Assembly: GCA_902768065.1 (NCBI GenBank)
Contig: CACXJP010000017.1
Location: 1 to 28,000, forward strand
DNA from: an uncultured Erysipelotrichaceae bacterium
GTDB lineage: Bacteria > Bacillota_I > Bacilli_A > RF39 > UBA660
Reading direction: 5' to 3'
DNA length: 28,000 nt
A program made the position numbers and the translations under genes. The notes under the pieces are model-generated. The model saw only the letters and a list, made by a program, of their open reading frames with translations, had not been told where the DNA came from and did not search any database. Positions 15,399 through 22,780 of this stretch are shown here, piece by piece; within the stretch, counting starts at the first letter, position 1, and each line of letters starts with the position of its first letter.

Positions 15399-15998
15399 AT
15401 GGCAGATTTTGTAGTCAATCTAATAACCGACTATGGATATTTGGGAATGTTTTTAGGAATGGTTCTAGAAGCAGTAATTATAATTATTCCGAGTGAAGTT
15501 ATTTTGGCAACAGGAGGAATCCTTGCAAGTAGGGGAATATTTACTTTTATAGGTTCTTTTATAACAGGACTACTTGGAAGTGTTTTTTGCGCCATTGTAA
15601 TATATTTTATGGGCTACTTTGGAGGAAAAAATTTCATAAAAAAATATGGTAAATACTTTTTTATGAAAGAAGATGAACTAGAAAAAAGTGATTCCTGGTT
15701 TAATAAATATGGAATGATATCAGCCCTTATTTGTAGAAATTTACCTATAGTAAGGACTCTAATATCATTACCAATTGGAATAACTAGACAATCATTTCTG
15801 AAATTTGTTATTTATACAACACTTGGATCAATTCCTTGGACCTTAGCTTTTACATATTTTGGTTATAAATTAGGAAAAAATTGGATAGTAATAAACACCT
15901 ATGTTAATTATTTAAAAACACCTATACGAGTTATAATAATAATTATTATAATTAGGTTAATATACAAATACTACAAGAAGAAAAAAAGTGTGCTATAA
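15399..15998 (+). CDS. DedA-family membrane protein
   Basis: This 199-aa integral membrane protein matches the DedA/VTT (SNARE-associated) family. It has an N-terminal re-entrant region with the acidic site VLEAVIIIIPSEV, a Gly-rich segment GSFITGLLGSVFCAIVIYFM, GYFGGKNFIKKYGKY, the conserved basic motif ICRNLPIVRTLISLPIGI with two functional Arg residues, the GS-PW pair in LGSIPWTLAF, and a basic cytoplasmic tail. DedA proteins move or scramble undecaprenyl phosphate or phospholipids across the membrane in a proton-dependent way, and their loss disturbs envelope stability; which lipid applies here is unknown. Length is normal. GGTGAT precedes ATG 15399. The downstream promoter overlaps the stop codon. 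Confidence 0.88.
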   Translation: MADFVVNLITDYGYLGMFLGMVLEAVIIIIPSEVILATGGILASRGIFTFIGSFITGLLGSVFCAIVIYFMGYFGGKNFIKKYGKYFFMKEDELEKSDSWFNKYGMISALICRNLPIVRTLISLPIGITRQSFLKFVIYTTLGSIPWTLAFTYFGYKLGKNWIVINTYVNYLKTPIRVIIIIIIIRLIYKYYKKKKSVL

Positions 15999-15999
15999 T
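15991..15999 (+). promoter_or_regulatory. Extended -10 promoter overlapping the DedA stop codon
   Basis: TG-C-TATAAT (15991-15999) is an ideal extended -10. Transcription would begin near 16006, 17 nt before ATG 16023. AGAGGTGT provides the ribosome site. Confidence 0.6.
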
Positions 16000-16022
16000 A
16001 TTAAATTACAAGAGGTGTAACA

Positions 16023-17291
16023 ATGGATATTTTTGAAGTAAAAGAATATGATATAAAAGATAAAAAAAGGAATTTAAATATTAAATCAAGTGGGGTAGTT
16101 TCTAGCACAAAATATTTCCCTGTTTTTGAAGAAAATGGAAAGGAAAGAATATTTAAACCTCTGTCTAAAACAAAACCATATTCTACTCCCTTATTTGCCT
16201 ACAGTGAAGTATATTGGTCATATATAATAAAAAAATATATAGATTCTAATACACCTCAATATTATCTCGCAGTTTGTAATGGATTATCAGAAGAACAAAA
16301 CAAATATTATAATAAAGGAACTATTGTTGATAATATCTTAGAAGAAGATGAAGAATTAATTAATCTTTTAGATTTATATAAAAGATATCCAGATTCACTA
16401 GTAAATATTAATGAATATGTAAATTATTGTGAAGTACAATATAATTACTCAGATATTTTAAGAAGCACTTTTTTTACCGAAAGAAAAGACTTAGGTGAAC
16501 AACTAGCTGAACAAATTTTATGTTCATTACTTAGAAGAGATGACAATTATCATTATGAAAATGTTTCACTTATTAAGAAGAATAATTCTTTTCCTAGAGT
16601 AGCTCCAATGATTGATATGGAATTTTCTCAGATGTTTATGCATCCAGATGATAAAGATTATCACATAGGAAAAATAACATCATTTGATTATGGACTATAT
16701 CCTGTTTTTAAATATAATAATGATTTATCATTTGAAGAAAACTATGAAATATTTTTAAATAAATCAAAAAACGGATCAATATATGACTCATACGGATATA
16801 CAAGAAAAAAGAATATTCGAGAGAATATTAAATGCATCACAGAATTATATCCAAATTTAGTAAGAAATTTTATAGAAAAATTAAAATTAATGAGAAAAGA
16901 AGTAATTAATATTGATATACCATTTAATGATAACTATTTAGGAGAATTTTCATCAAATGATTGGGAACCAACAAGAATGCTATTAAAAGATGGATATAAC
17001 GAAAATGATGATTATTATAAAAAAGCAAAAGAAAAAGCAGAAAAATCACAAATTAAATTAAATCATAAAGAATTTAATGATCAGCTAAAAAAAGAGGTAC
17101 TATGGAGTATTGATAAATTAATTTATATTTTAAAATTATATCTAGATATAAATGATAATAAAATTATTGATATAAGAAATTACAAAGAAGAAACTTTATA
17201 TCCATCAGAAAGACAATCAGAAGAAGAATTGGAGTTAATATCAAGATTATTAGATGAAGTTCATAAAACAAAAACAAAAGTAGATAAATAA
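16023..17291 (+). CDS. HipA/CtkA-like kinase-fold protein, stand-alone
   Basis: This 422-aa soluble protein is acidic in its C-terminal part. The best clue is the pair RRDDNYHYENVSL (His177, Asn180) and RVAPMIDMEFSQ (Asp198, Glu200), which follow the order of the catalytic loop (H-x-x-N) and the metal-binding Asp of HipA- and CtkA-type kinases. The N-terminal part has RIFKPLSKTKPYSTPLFAYS, where a Lys then a substrate-loop-like stretch could bind ATP, again as in this family. No HipB-like DNA-binding antitoxin gene lies beside it, so a classic HipBA pair is not indicated. It may phosphorylate a protein (Ser/Thr), but the target is unknown and some members are inactive. The C terminus (~385-422) is rich in Glu and Lys. 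The gene has its own promoter and a terminator that includes its stop codon. Confidence 0.5.
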   Translation: MDIFEVKEYDIKDKKRNLNIKSSGVVSSTKYFPVFEENGKERIFKPLSKTKPYSTPLFAYSEVYWSYIIKKYIDSNTPQYYLAVCNGLSEEQNKYYNKGTIVDNILEEDEELINLLDLYKRYPDSLVNINEYVNYCEVQYNYSDILRSTFFTERKDLGEQLAEQILCSLLRRDDNYHYENVSLIKKNNSFPRVAPMIDMEFSQMFMHPDDKDYHIGKITSFDYGLYPVFKYNNDLSFEENYEIFLNKSKNGSIYDSYGYTRKKNIRENIKCITELYPNLVRNFIEKLKLMRKEVINIDIPFNDNYLGEFSSNDWEPTRMLLKDGYNENDDYYKKAKEKAEKSQIKLNHKEFNDQLKKEVLWSIDKLIYILKLYLDINDNKIIDIRNYKEETLYPSERQSEEELELISRLLDEVHKTKTKVDK

Positions 17292-17305
17292 ATATCTACT
17301 TTTGT
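17274..17305. terminator. Bidirectional terminator containing two convergent stop codons
   Basis: ACAAAAGTAGATA (17274-17286) is the exact reverse complement of 17293-17305 with a 6-nt loop. The plus-strand TAA (17289-17291) is in the loop, and the minus-strand stop (17305-17307) begins at the last base of the right arm. T-rich sequence follows on both sides. Confidence 0.85.
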
Positions 17306-18372
17306 TATGCTATAAAAGCACCTGAGAAAACAAATAATGTATTCAGTATAGAAATTGGAATGTACAAGTATACAAGTAATTTACTATGTTTACATTCATC
17401 TACAAAGGGTAATAAATAAATTGGAAACAAACCAAACACATACCTAAAAAAACTAATTGAAGATAAAGTTATCCATGTTTCCACTCGACATGTTGTTGAA
17501 ATTAAAAGTAAAGAAATTAAAAGATATAGTGATAAAACAAATTCCTTTTTTAAATTTTTTAAAGCAACAAATAAACCTAAAAAGAAAAATATCCAATTTT
17601 CTAAAAAGATAAGTAAATATGAATTATTAAAATTAGAAATTAAAAATTTTATATCTCTAATGATAATTATAAACAAATTTGATTTATCTCGTCCCCATTC
17701 AGTATATTGAACAGTAATGTATTTAAAAAAATCATTGGTATAAATAAGTAGATATATAGAATATAAAAAACCAATAGAAAATGCAGGAATAGAAAGTAAT
17801 AAGAGATCTGTTATCTTTATTTCTTTTTTATAGATTTTATAAAGCATATGAAGTCCAATTACTCCCAATAATATTATTCCAGTATTCCTAGTTAACATAG
17901 ATAGTCCTAAGGCAATTCCACAAAACAAATACGTTTTCTTTTTATATAAATAAAATGATAAGAGTGTGAGAAATAAATAGAGACTTTCTGTATATCCAAT
18001 CATATTAAATACTAGTATTGGAGAGAAAATAAATGCAAAAATAATAGTATTTTTTCTGGTATCATCCTTTACCAAATAATAAAGAGTAATTATAGATAAA
18101 AATGAAAAAGAATTACTTAGTATTAAAGATGAAGTTTCATATGAAGGAATTATAAAATGTAGAGTTCTTATCAGTAAAGGAAATAAAGGGAAAAAAGCAA
18201 ATAGCAATTCACTGCTATAACCATTTTTTGCAATACTGATAAAGTGTTCAGCATCATAGAATGAAAAAAAAGAAAAATTATGTTTATATACCAAGAAAAA
18301 TAATAAAAATATCCTTGATATAAGAAACAATATAGTTATTGTTAATATATCTTTTTTTAATTCTTTCTTCAT
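17305..18372 (-). CDS. PIG-V-like membrane mannosyltransferase (GT-C type)
   Basis: This 355-aa polytopic membrane protein has roughly nine to ten hydrophobic helices. Near the N terminus lies FYDAEHFISIAKNGY, with the Asp-Ala-Glu-His outer-loop motif of GT-C enzymes, followed by FAFFPLFPLLIR. Later come GYTESLYLFLTLLSFYLYKK and LGLSMLTRNTGIILLGV, both typical of the PIG-V/GPI-mannosyltransferase-II family. Such enzymes use a lipid-linked sugar (polyprenyl phosphate mannose) to glycosylate an outside acceptor; in bacteria the acceptor is usually a surface lipid or polymer and is unknown here. The start at ATG 18372 is chosen because GGTGA lies just upstream, whereas ATG 18384 is only 4 nt from the -10 element. 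It is a single-gene unit. The polyprenyl synthase encoded near 26.2 kb could supply lipid carrier; that link is inference. Confidence 0.72.
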   Translation of the reverse strand: MKKELKKDILTITILFLISRIFLLFFLVYKHNFSFFSFYDAEHFISIAKNGYSSELLFAFFPLFPLLIRTLHFIIPSYETSSLILSNSFSFLSIITLYYLVKDDTRKNTIIFAFIFSPILVFNMIGYTESLYLFLTLLSFYLYKKKTYLFCGIALGLSMLTRNTGIILLGVIGLHMLYKIYKKEIKITDLLLLSIPAFSIGFLYSIYLLIYTNDFFKYITVQYTEWGRDKSNLFIIIIRDIKFLISNFNNSYLLIFLENWIFFFLGLFVALKNLKKEFVLSLYLLISLLLISTTCRVETWITLSSISFFRYVFGLFPIYLLPFVDECKHSKLLVYLYIPISILNTLFVFSGAFIA

Positions 18373-18388
18373 TTTATTCACCATAATA

Positions 18389-18394
18389 ATTATA
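18389..18394 (-). promoter_or_regulatory. -10 element of the mannosyltransferase gene
   Basis: TATAAT occurs on the minus strand at 18394-18389. The -35 position (TTCTAT, 18417-18412) is weak. Transcription would begin near 18382, after the upstream ATG at 18384, which supports ATG 18372 as the real start. Confidence 0.5.
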
Positions 18395-18474
18395 TCATAT
18401 TAAAAATAGGAATAGAAATATATGTTTTTTATTTACAAAAATTATAAAAAATTCTAGTAATTATTAGTACTTTG

Positions 18475-18483
18475 TGTTATAAT
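18475..18483 (+). promoter_or_regulatory. Extended -10 promoter of typA
   Basis: TG-T-TATAAT (18475-18483) is a perfect extended -10. No clear -35 is needed for this class. The ribosome site AAAGAGGTG precedes ATG 18513. Confidence 0.7.
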
Positions 18484-18512
18484 GGGTAGCGACGTGTAAA
18501 GAGGTGTATATT

Positions 18513-20327
18513 ATGGAAAAAAGAAATATCGCAATAATTGCTCATGTTGACCACGGAAAAACAACATTAGTAGATGGTATTTTAAAGAGTTCAGGAATGT
18601 TTAGAGATAATGAAGATGTTTCAAATGTTTCAATGGACTCAAATGATTTAGAAAAGGAAAGAGGAATTACAATTCTTGCAAAAACAACTGCTCTTGATTA
18701 CAAAGGTGTAAGAATAAATATCTTAGATACTCCAGGACATGCTGATTTCGGTGGAGAAGTTGAAAGAATCATGAATATGGTTGATGGAGTTATACTAGTT
18801 GTAGATGCTTATGAAGGAGCGATGCCACAAACTAGATTCGTACTAAAAAAAGCTTTTGAAGCAGGAGTAAAACCAATAGTTGTAATTAATAAAGTAGATA
18901 AACCAAGTGCAAGATGTGCCGCAGTTGTAGATGAAGTACTAGATCTATTTATTGAATTAGGTGCAGATGAAGATCAATTAGATTTTGATGTAATTTATGC
19001 ATCAGCTCTTAATGGAACATGTTCATTAGATGAAAATCTATCAACTCAAACTCCAGGATTTGAAGAAGTATTAGATAAAATAATAGAAGTAATTCCAAAA
19101 CCAACAGGTGATAGTGAAGCACCATTACAATTCCAACCAGCATTATTAGATTATAATGAATTTGTAGGTAGAATTGGTATTGGTAGAGTACATAATGGAA
19201 AAATAAAAACAGGTGAAATGGTAACTTGTTGCAGATTAGATGGAACAACTAAACAATTTAGAATTCAAAAATTATTTGGTTACTATGGATACAACAGAAT
19301 TGAAATTGAATCTGCAGAAGCAGGAGATATAATAGCTATAGCAGGTTTAGCAGATATTTCTGTAGGGGAAACAGTTTGTAATAATGATAATATCTTACCA
19401 CTTCCAAAATTACACATAGATGAACCAACTTTACAAATGACTTTTGGAACAAATTCATCACCAATGGTAGGAAAAGATGGAAAAATAGTAACAGCTAGAA
19501 AAATTGAAGAAAGATTAAATAGAGAAACACAAAAGGATGTATCCTTAAAAGTTGAACCAGCAACTAATGAGTCATTCTTAGTAAGTGGTCGTGGAGAATT
19601 ACACCTAGGAATTTTAATTGAAAATATGAGAAGAGAAGGTTTTGAATTAGAAGTATCAAAACCAACTGTAATTATTAAAGAAATAGATGGACAAAAATGT
19701 GAACCATATGAAGAGTTACAAATAGAAGTTCCAGAAGAATCTATGGGTACAGTAATAGAACAAATTGGTATCCGTGGAGGAAAAATGGAAAGTATGAATA
19801 ATTTCGAAGGTCAAGTAAGATTACTTTATACAATTCCATCACGTGGTTTAATTGGATTTTCTACAGACTTTATGACATTAACAAAAGGATATGGAATAAT
19901 GAACCATACATTTAAAGAATACCTTCCATATGAAAATGTTGTAATTGGAGAAAGAAAGCTAGGAGCACTAGTTTCTATGGAAAATGGAAATGCTACTGCA
20001 TACTCAATTGGAAATCTAGAAGATAGAGGAACAATGTTTATAGAACCAGGAACTGAAGTATATGAAGGTATGATAGTAGGTGAATGTAATAGAGATAATG
20101 ATCTTGCTGTTAATGTTGTTAAAGGTAAACAATTAACTAATACAAGAGCTGCAGGATCAGATCACACAGTTGTTTTAAAAAGACCAAGACCTATTACATT
20201 AGAATATGCACTTGATTACATTAATTCAGATGAATTAGTAGAAGTTACTCCAAACTTTATTAGACTTAGAAAAAAGATTTTAAACACTGAAGAAAGAAAA
20301 AAGTGGGACGCAAGAAATAAACAATAA
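18513..20327 (+). CDS. typA: TypA/BipA ribosome-associated GTPase
   Basis: This 604-aa translational GTPase binds the ribosome and assists 50S assembly and translation under stress such as cold. G motifs are visible in order: AHVDHGKTT (P-loop), RGITILAK (switch I Thr), [14 protein letters not shown] and the SAL region. Elongation-factor domains II, III and V follow, and the TypA-specific C-terminal domain contains [19 protein letters not shown] and ends with [18 protein letters not shown]. Length is normal (~600-615). ATG 18513 is chosen over GTG 18504, since GAGGTGT lies directly before it. The gene stands alone between its own promoter and a strong terminator. All key residues are intact. 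Confidence 0.97.
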   Translation: MEKRNIAIIAHVDHGKTTLVDGILKSSGMFRDNEDVSNVSMDSNDLEKERGITILAKTTALDYKGVRINILDTPGHADFGGEVERIMNMVDGVILVVDAYEGAMPQTRFVLKKAFEAGVKPIVVINKVDKPSARCAAVVDEVLDLFIELGADEDQLDFDVIYASALNGTCSLDENLSTQTPGFEEVLDKIIEVIPKPTGDSEAPLQFQPALLDYNEFVGRIGIGRVHNGKIKTGEMVTCCRLDGTTKQFRIQKLFGYYGYNRIEIESAEAGDIIAIAGLADISVGETVCNNDNILPLPKLHIDEPTLQMTFGTNSSPMVGKDGKIVTARKIEERLNRETQKDVSLKVEPATNESFLVSGRGELHLGILIENMRREGFELEVSKPTVIIKEIDGQKCEPYEELQIEVPEESMGTVIEQIGIRGGKMESMNNFEGQVRLLYTIPSRGLIGFSTDFMTLTKGYGIMNHTFKEYLPYENVVIGERKLGALVSMENGNATAYSIGNLEDRGTMFIEPGTEVYEGMIVGECNRDNDLAVNVVKGKQLTNTRAAGSDHTVVLKRPRPITLEYALDYINSDELVEVTPNFIRLRKKILNTEERKKWDARNKQ

Positions 20328-20353
20328 GATAGGAAAAACCTATCTTTTTTTTT
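20326..20353 (+). terminator. Terminator of typA
   Basis: AAGATAGG (20326-20333) pairs with CCTATCTT (20339-20346) around an A5 loop, followed by a T-run to 20353. Confidence 0.93.
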
Positions 20354-20383
20354 ACTTTTCATATCTATAAAAATATGATATTA

Positions 20384-20405
20384 TATAATTGTAAAAATAG
20401 GAGAG
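20384..20405 (+). promoter_or_regulatory. -10 element and ribosome site of the DUF6273 exported protein
   Basis: TATAAT at 20384-20389 is followed by AGGAGAG (20399-20405) and ATG 20410. No clear -35 was found. Confidence 0.45.
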
Positions 20406-20409
20406 AACT

Positions 20410-21654
20410 ATGAAAAATAGAAAAAAGAAAATAAAACATTTTACAATTTTATTTACATTAATAGCTTTTGTTACAATCACGATAGGATTTGCAGACCAAT
20501 CAGATATTTTAATGAATATTATTGGTAATGGAGGTGCTACCGCAGATGCTAACAATTATAATGTTCACTTTGTAAATGAAACTGTTCCTATAGAAGGTGA
20601 AGGAAGTGCCAGTGTAATAGATAATACTCATGCGGAATTAACAGCAACAAATCTATTAGTAAAGAATGATGAATTTAAGGCAACGTTCAAAGTAAGAAAT
20701 GATTCCAATACCATAGGAGCTAGATTCTCAATATTGCTTACAAATTCCAATGCTAACTATTTTAGAGTAACCGCAACATCAGCAAAACAAGATTTACAAT
20801 CAGGAGAAGAAACAACAGTTGAAATAAAAGTTAAATTATTAAATACTGTTTTTGAAGATGAATTAGTATCAGAAATAAAAGCAACTTTAGTTGCTCAACC
20901 AATAGATGAAAGCGAAGCAACAAACAATCAGCCAATTTCAGTAGTTGGAGTAGAAGAAAACCTATTTGAATTAAATACCTGGGAACAAATAAAAGAAGAT
21001 ATTAACAATGATGATATAGAAAAATATAAAGTAGGAGATATAAAAATAATTAGCTTAGATAATAAGAGTTATAGATTAAGATTAGTAAATACAAGTACTG
21101 AGAGCTATTGTACAAATTCAAATTATTCTGAGACTGCATGTGGTTTCGTAGTAGAATTCTTGGATATACCTGCTAAGAATGGAATGTTACCATCAACAGA
21201 GACAACAAATGCTTTAGGATATGCACCATCAACTGTCAGAAGTTATATGAATGAAACATTCTATCCATCATTACCATTGGAAATGAGAAATGTAATAAGT
21301 CAAACAAGAGTTATCTCAGGACATGGTCCTAATCAAACTACAAATGCTACAACAAATGACTATTTATATGCACCAGCACCAGTAGAATTAGGTATTAATA
21401 AGCCAACACAAGATAGTACAAATGGCTTAACAAAAAAATTAGATTTATACGCAAAAAATAGTAATGATGATACATTGAGAATAAAATATTATAATTCTCA
21501 AGCAAATGCATATTGGACTAGGTCAGCCTCTTTAGAAAGTGGGGTTGCATTCTTCTTCATAAATTTAGACGGAAAAGCCGCAGCACCTGCACAAAGTCCA
21601 TCAACATCTCGAGGAATTGCACCTATGTTTAGAATAGGAAAAACCCAAAATTAA
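20410..21654 (+). CDS. Exported TasA-like protein with a C-terminal DUF6273-like domain
   Basis: This 414-aa protein begins with a basic N terminus and a hydrophobic helix, then GFADQSDILMNIIGNGGATA, the same processing pattern as the proteins of the 6.6-11.8 kb cluster. Residues ~45-165 repeat their domain order: NYNVHF, then AELTATNLLVKNDEFKATFK, then TVEIKVKLLN. A linker leads to ~185-412, which begins TWEQIKEDINNDDIEKYKVG and contains a Cys pair and, near the end, YWTRSASLESGVAFFFINLD and RGIAPMFRIG. This is the DUF6273 pattern (W-x-RS ... VNxDG ... G-x-x-P-x-F), a compact FGE/lectin-like fold common on Firmicutes surface proteins. It is probably a client of the SipW-type peptidase encoded 12 kb away, although it has its own promoter and terminator. 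The ligand of the C-terminal domain is unknown. Confidence 0.7.
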   Translation: MKNRKKKIKHFTILFTLIAFVTITIGFADQSDILMNIIGNGGATADANNYNVHFVNETVPIEGEGSASVIDNTHAELTATNLLVKNDEFKATFKVRNDSNTIGARFSILLTNSNANYFRVTATSAKQDLQSGEETTVEIKVKLLNTVFEDELVSEIKATLVAQPIDESEATNNQPISVVGVEENLFELNTWEQIKEDINNDDIEKYKVGDIKIISLDNKSYRLRLVNTSTESYCTNSNYSETACGFVVEFLDIPAKNGMLPSTETTNALGYAPSTVRSYMNETFYPSLPLEMRNVISQTRVISGHGPNQTTNATTNDYLYAPAPVELGINKPTQDSTNGLTKKLDLYAKNSNDDTLRIKYYNSQANAYWTRSASLESGVAFFFINLDGKAAAPAQSPSTSRGIAPMFRIGKTQN

Positions 21655-21676
21655 CTAGCAATAGTTAATTTTTTCT
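21647..21676 (+). terminator. Terminator with GCAA tetraloop
   Basis: AAAATTAACTA (21647-21657) pairs with TAGTTAATTTT (21662-21672) across GCAA, followed by more T. The stop codon TAA is in the left arm. Confidence 0.85.
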
Positions 21677-21704
21677 TGAATAATCAGCTTATATTTAATA
21701 TAAT
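21676..21704 (+). promoter_or_regulatory. Promoter of the 221-aa membrane protein
   Basis: TTGAAT (21676-21681) and TATAAT (21699-21704) are separated by exactly 17 bp, starting where the preceding terminator ends. AAGGTGAT precedes ATG 21730. Confidence 0.8.
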
Positions 21705-21729
21705 GTAATTAAGGTAAGGTGATTGATAA

Positions 21730-22395
21730 ATGCAAAAGGATTCAAATGTTCAAAAGCAACAAATGTCAGAAGAGGAATTACAAAGAACACAAGTATTGAA
21801 TTTTGATACTTTTAAACAAGTTGCTAGATACGAAAAAATAAGTAGTAAAAAACCTGCAATTATTGTTGCATTATTAGGTGTTCTTGCAATAGTTATTGGA
21901 GGAACATATCCAATAGTACAATCACAAATGGCAAAGAGTAATGAAAAAAACAAATCAACAGTACAAGCAAGAAAAAGAGAAGTAAAGCCAGTAGCATCTG
22001 AATTAACTTGTACTCAGACAACACCATCTGTTGGAAATGGATTAGATCAAACAATTACAATTAAATATAATTTTATTGATAATAAATTAACATCATTTAC
22101 TAAAGAGTTGAATTTAGGATTAACTGCTGGGACAACAACAGGACAAGTAGCATTACAAGATTTTATTAATGCACTACAACCATTCCTAGTTCAAAAAGAT
22201 GGATATTCAGTTACTGCAAAGAAAATAGAAAATGGAGTTGTAACAACTACAAGTGTTGACTATAAGACAGTGGATATTAATTCCTTACCAGAAATAAACC
22301 AACAAAATGGATACTTCAATGTAATGTATTTAGCAGATACAAATATGGAAGCAATAAAACAAGATATGACAAATTATAATTATATATGTAACTAA
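21730..22395 (+). CDS. Single-pass membrane protein with an outside domain, unknown function
   Basis: This 221-aa protein has a hydrophilic cytoplasmic N terminus of ~40 residues (rich in Gln and Glu), one helix at ~43-64 (KPAIIVALLGVLAIVIGGTY) and a ~155-residue outside domain. The outside part starts with a basic linker (QARKREVKPVAS), contains ELTCTQT and ends YNYICN, so the first and last segments could be tied by a disulfide. The middle alternates short strands and helices (TITIKYNF, VALQDFINALQPFLVQKDGY), resembling small lipoprotein-like YehR/DUF1307 proteins in layout, but I do not recognise it with confidence. It is expressed from its own good promoter and ended by a strong terminator. 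Its place after an exported TasA-like gene suggests an envelope role and nothing more specific. Confidence 0.6.
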   Translation: MQKDSNVQKQQMSEEELQRTQVLNFDTFKQVARYEKISSKKPAIIVALLGVLAIVIGGTYPIVQSQMAKSNEKNKSTVQARKREVKPVASELTCTQTTPSVGNGLDQTITIKYNFIDNKLTSFTKELNLGLTAGTTTGQVALQDFINALQPFLVQKDGYSVTAKKIENGVVTTTSVDYKTVDINSLPEINQQNGYFNVMYLADTNMEAIKQDMTNYNYICN

Positions 22396-22422
22396 AAAGG
22401 TGATTAAAAATCACCTTTTTTT
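22394..22422 (+). terminator. Strong terminator after the membrane protein
   Basis: AAAAAGGTGATT (22394-22405) pairs perfectly with AATCACCTTTTT (22409-22420) around a 3-nt loop, with T continuing to 22422. Confidence 0.93.
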
Positions 22423-22423
22423 A

Positions 22424-22452
22424 TAAAAAATAAAACTGCATCAATTATGCAG
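22424..22452 (-). terminator. Terminator of rpmB
   Basis: On the minus strand CTGCAT (22452-22447) pairs with ATGCAG (22441-22436), followed by TTTTATTTTTT (22435-22425). The rpmB stop codon lies at the hairpin. It sits back-to-back with the plus-strand terminator at 22394-22422. Confidence 0.75.
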
Positions 22453-22624
22453 CTTTTTCATTTTTTGCTAAAGTTCTTATTTCTTTAGCTGAAAGTCTAA
22501 CCTTTGTACCATCTTCTAGTCTATAAACTTGTAAATTTAAATTTTGTCTCTTTTTAGTAGCATTTAAAGCATGAGATCTAATATTTTTTACATTATCTTT
22601 TCTTGTAGTTATATTTACTGCCAT
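22445..22624 (-). CDS. rpmB: 50S ribosomal protein bL28
   Basis: This 59-aa basic protein shows the bL28 pattern: TTRKDN, IRSHALNATKKRQ, NLNLQVYRLEDGTKVRLSAK and a helical C terminus (EIRTLAKNEKAA). It is a structural protein of the large subunit. It lacks Cys, so it is the zinc-free form. Length is slightly under the usual ~62 aa. The start is ATG 22624, with AAGGAGGG just upstream; the longer in-frame ATG at 22672 lies at the promoter -10 and would not be transcribed. The gene is monocistronic and divergent from dnaE, the usual compact arrangement for a housekeeping gene. Confidence 0.9.
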   Translation of the reverse strand: MAVNITTRKDNVKNIRSHALNATKKRQNLNLQVYRLEDGTKVRLSAKEIRTLAKNEKAA

Positions 22625-22662
22625 ATAATATCCCTCCTTCGGTATTTCATCACTGCTTAATA

Positions 22663-22691
22663 ACTTTAACATAAAAACGTAATAAAGTCAA
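22663..22691 (-). promoter_or_regulatory. Promoter of rpmB
   Basis: TTGACT (22691-22686) is followed after 17 bp by TAAAGT (22668-22663), which is preceded by TG-T as an extended -10. Transcription would begin near 22656. Confidence 0.65.
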
Positions 22692-22743
22692 ACAAAACTG
22701 GTAAAAAAGCCTTTATTTTCAACATATTTATACAAGAAGAAGA

Positions 22744-22749
22744 TATAAT
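22744..22749 (+). promoter_or_regulatory. Possible -10 of the dnaE operon
   Basis: TATAAT at 22744-22749 lies 32 nt before ATG 22781, with AAAGGAGG between. The -35 region is not convincing; TATGAT at 22748-22753 is an alternative -10. Confidence 0.4.
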
Positions 22750-22780
22750 ATGATAAAATAAATCTAAAGGAGGTATTATT

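Noticed and set aside
16023..17291. HipBA toxin-antitoxin module
   Set aside because: No HipB-like helix-turn-helix gene precedes or follows; the upstream gene is a DedA membrane protein with its own function.
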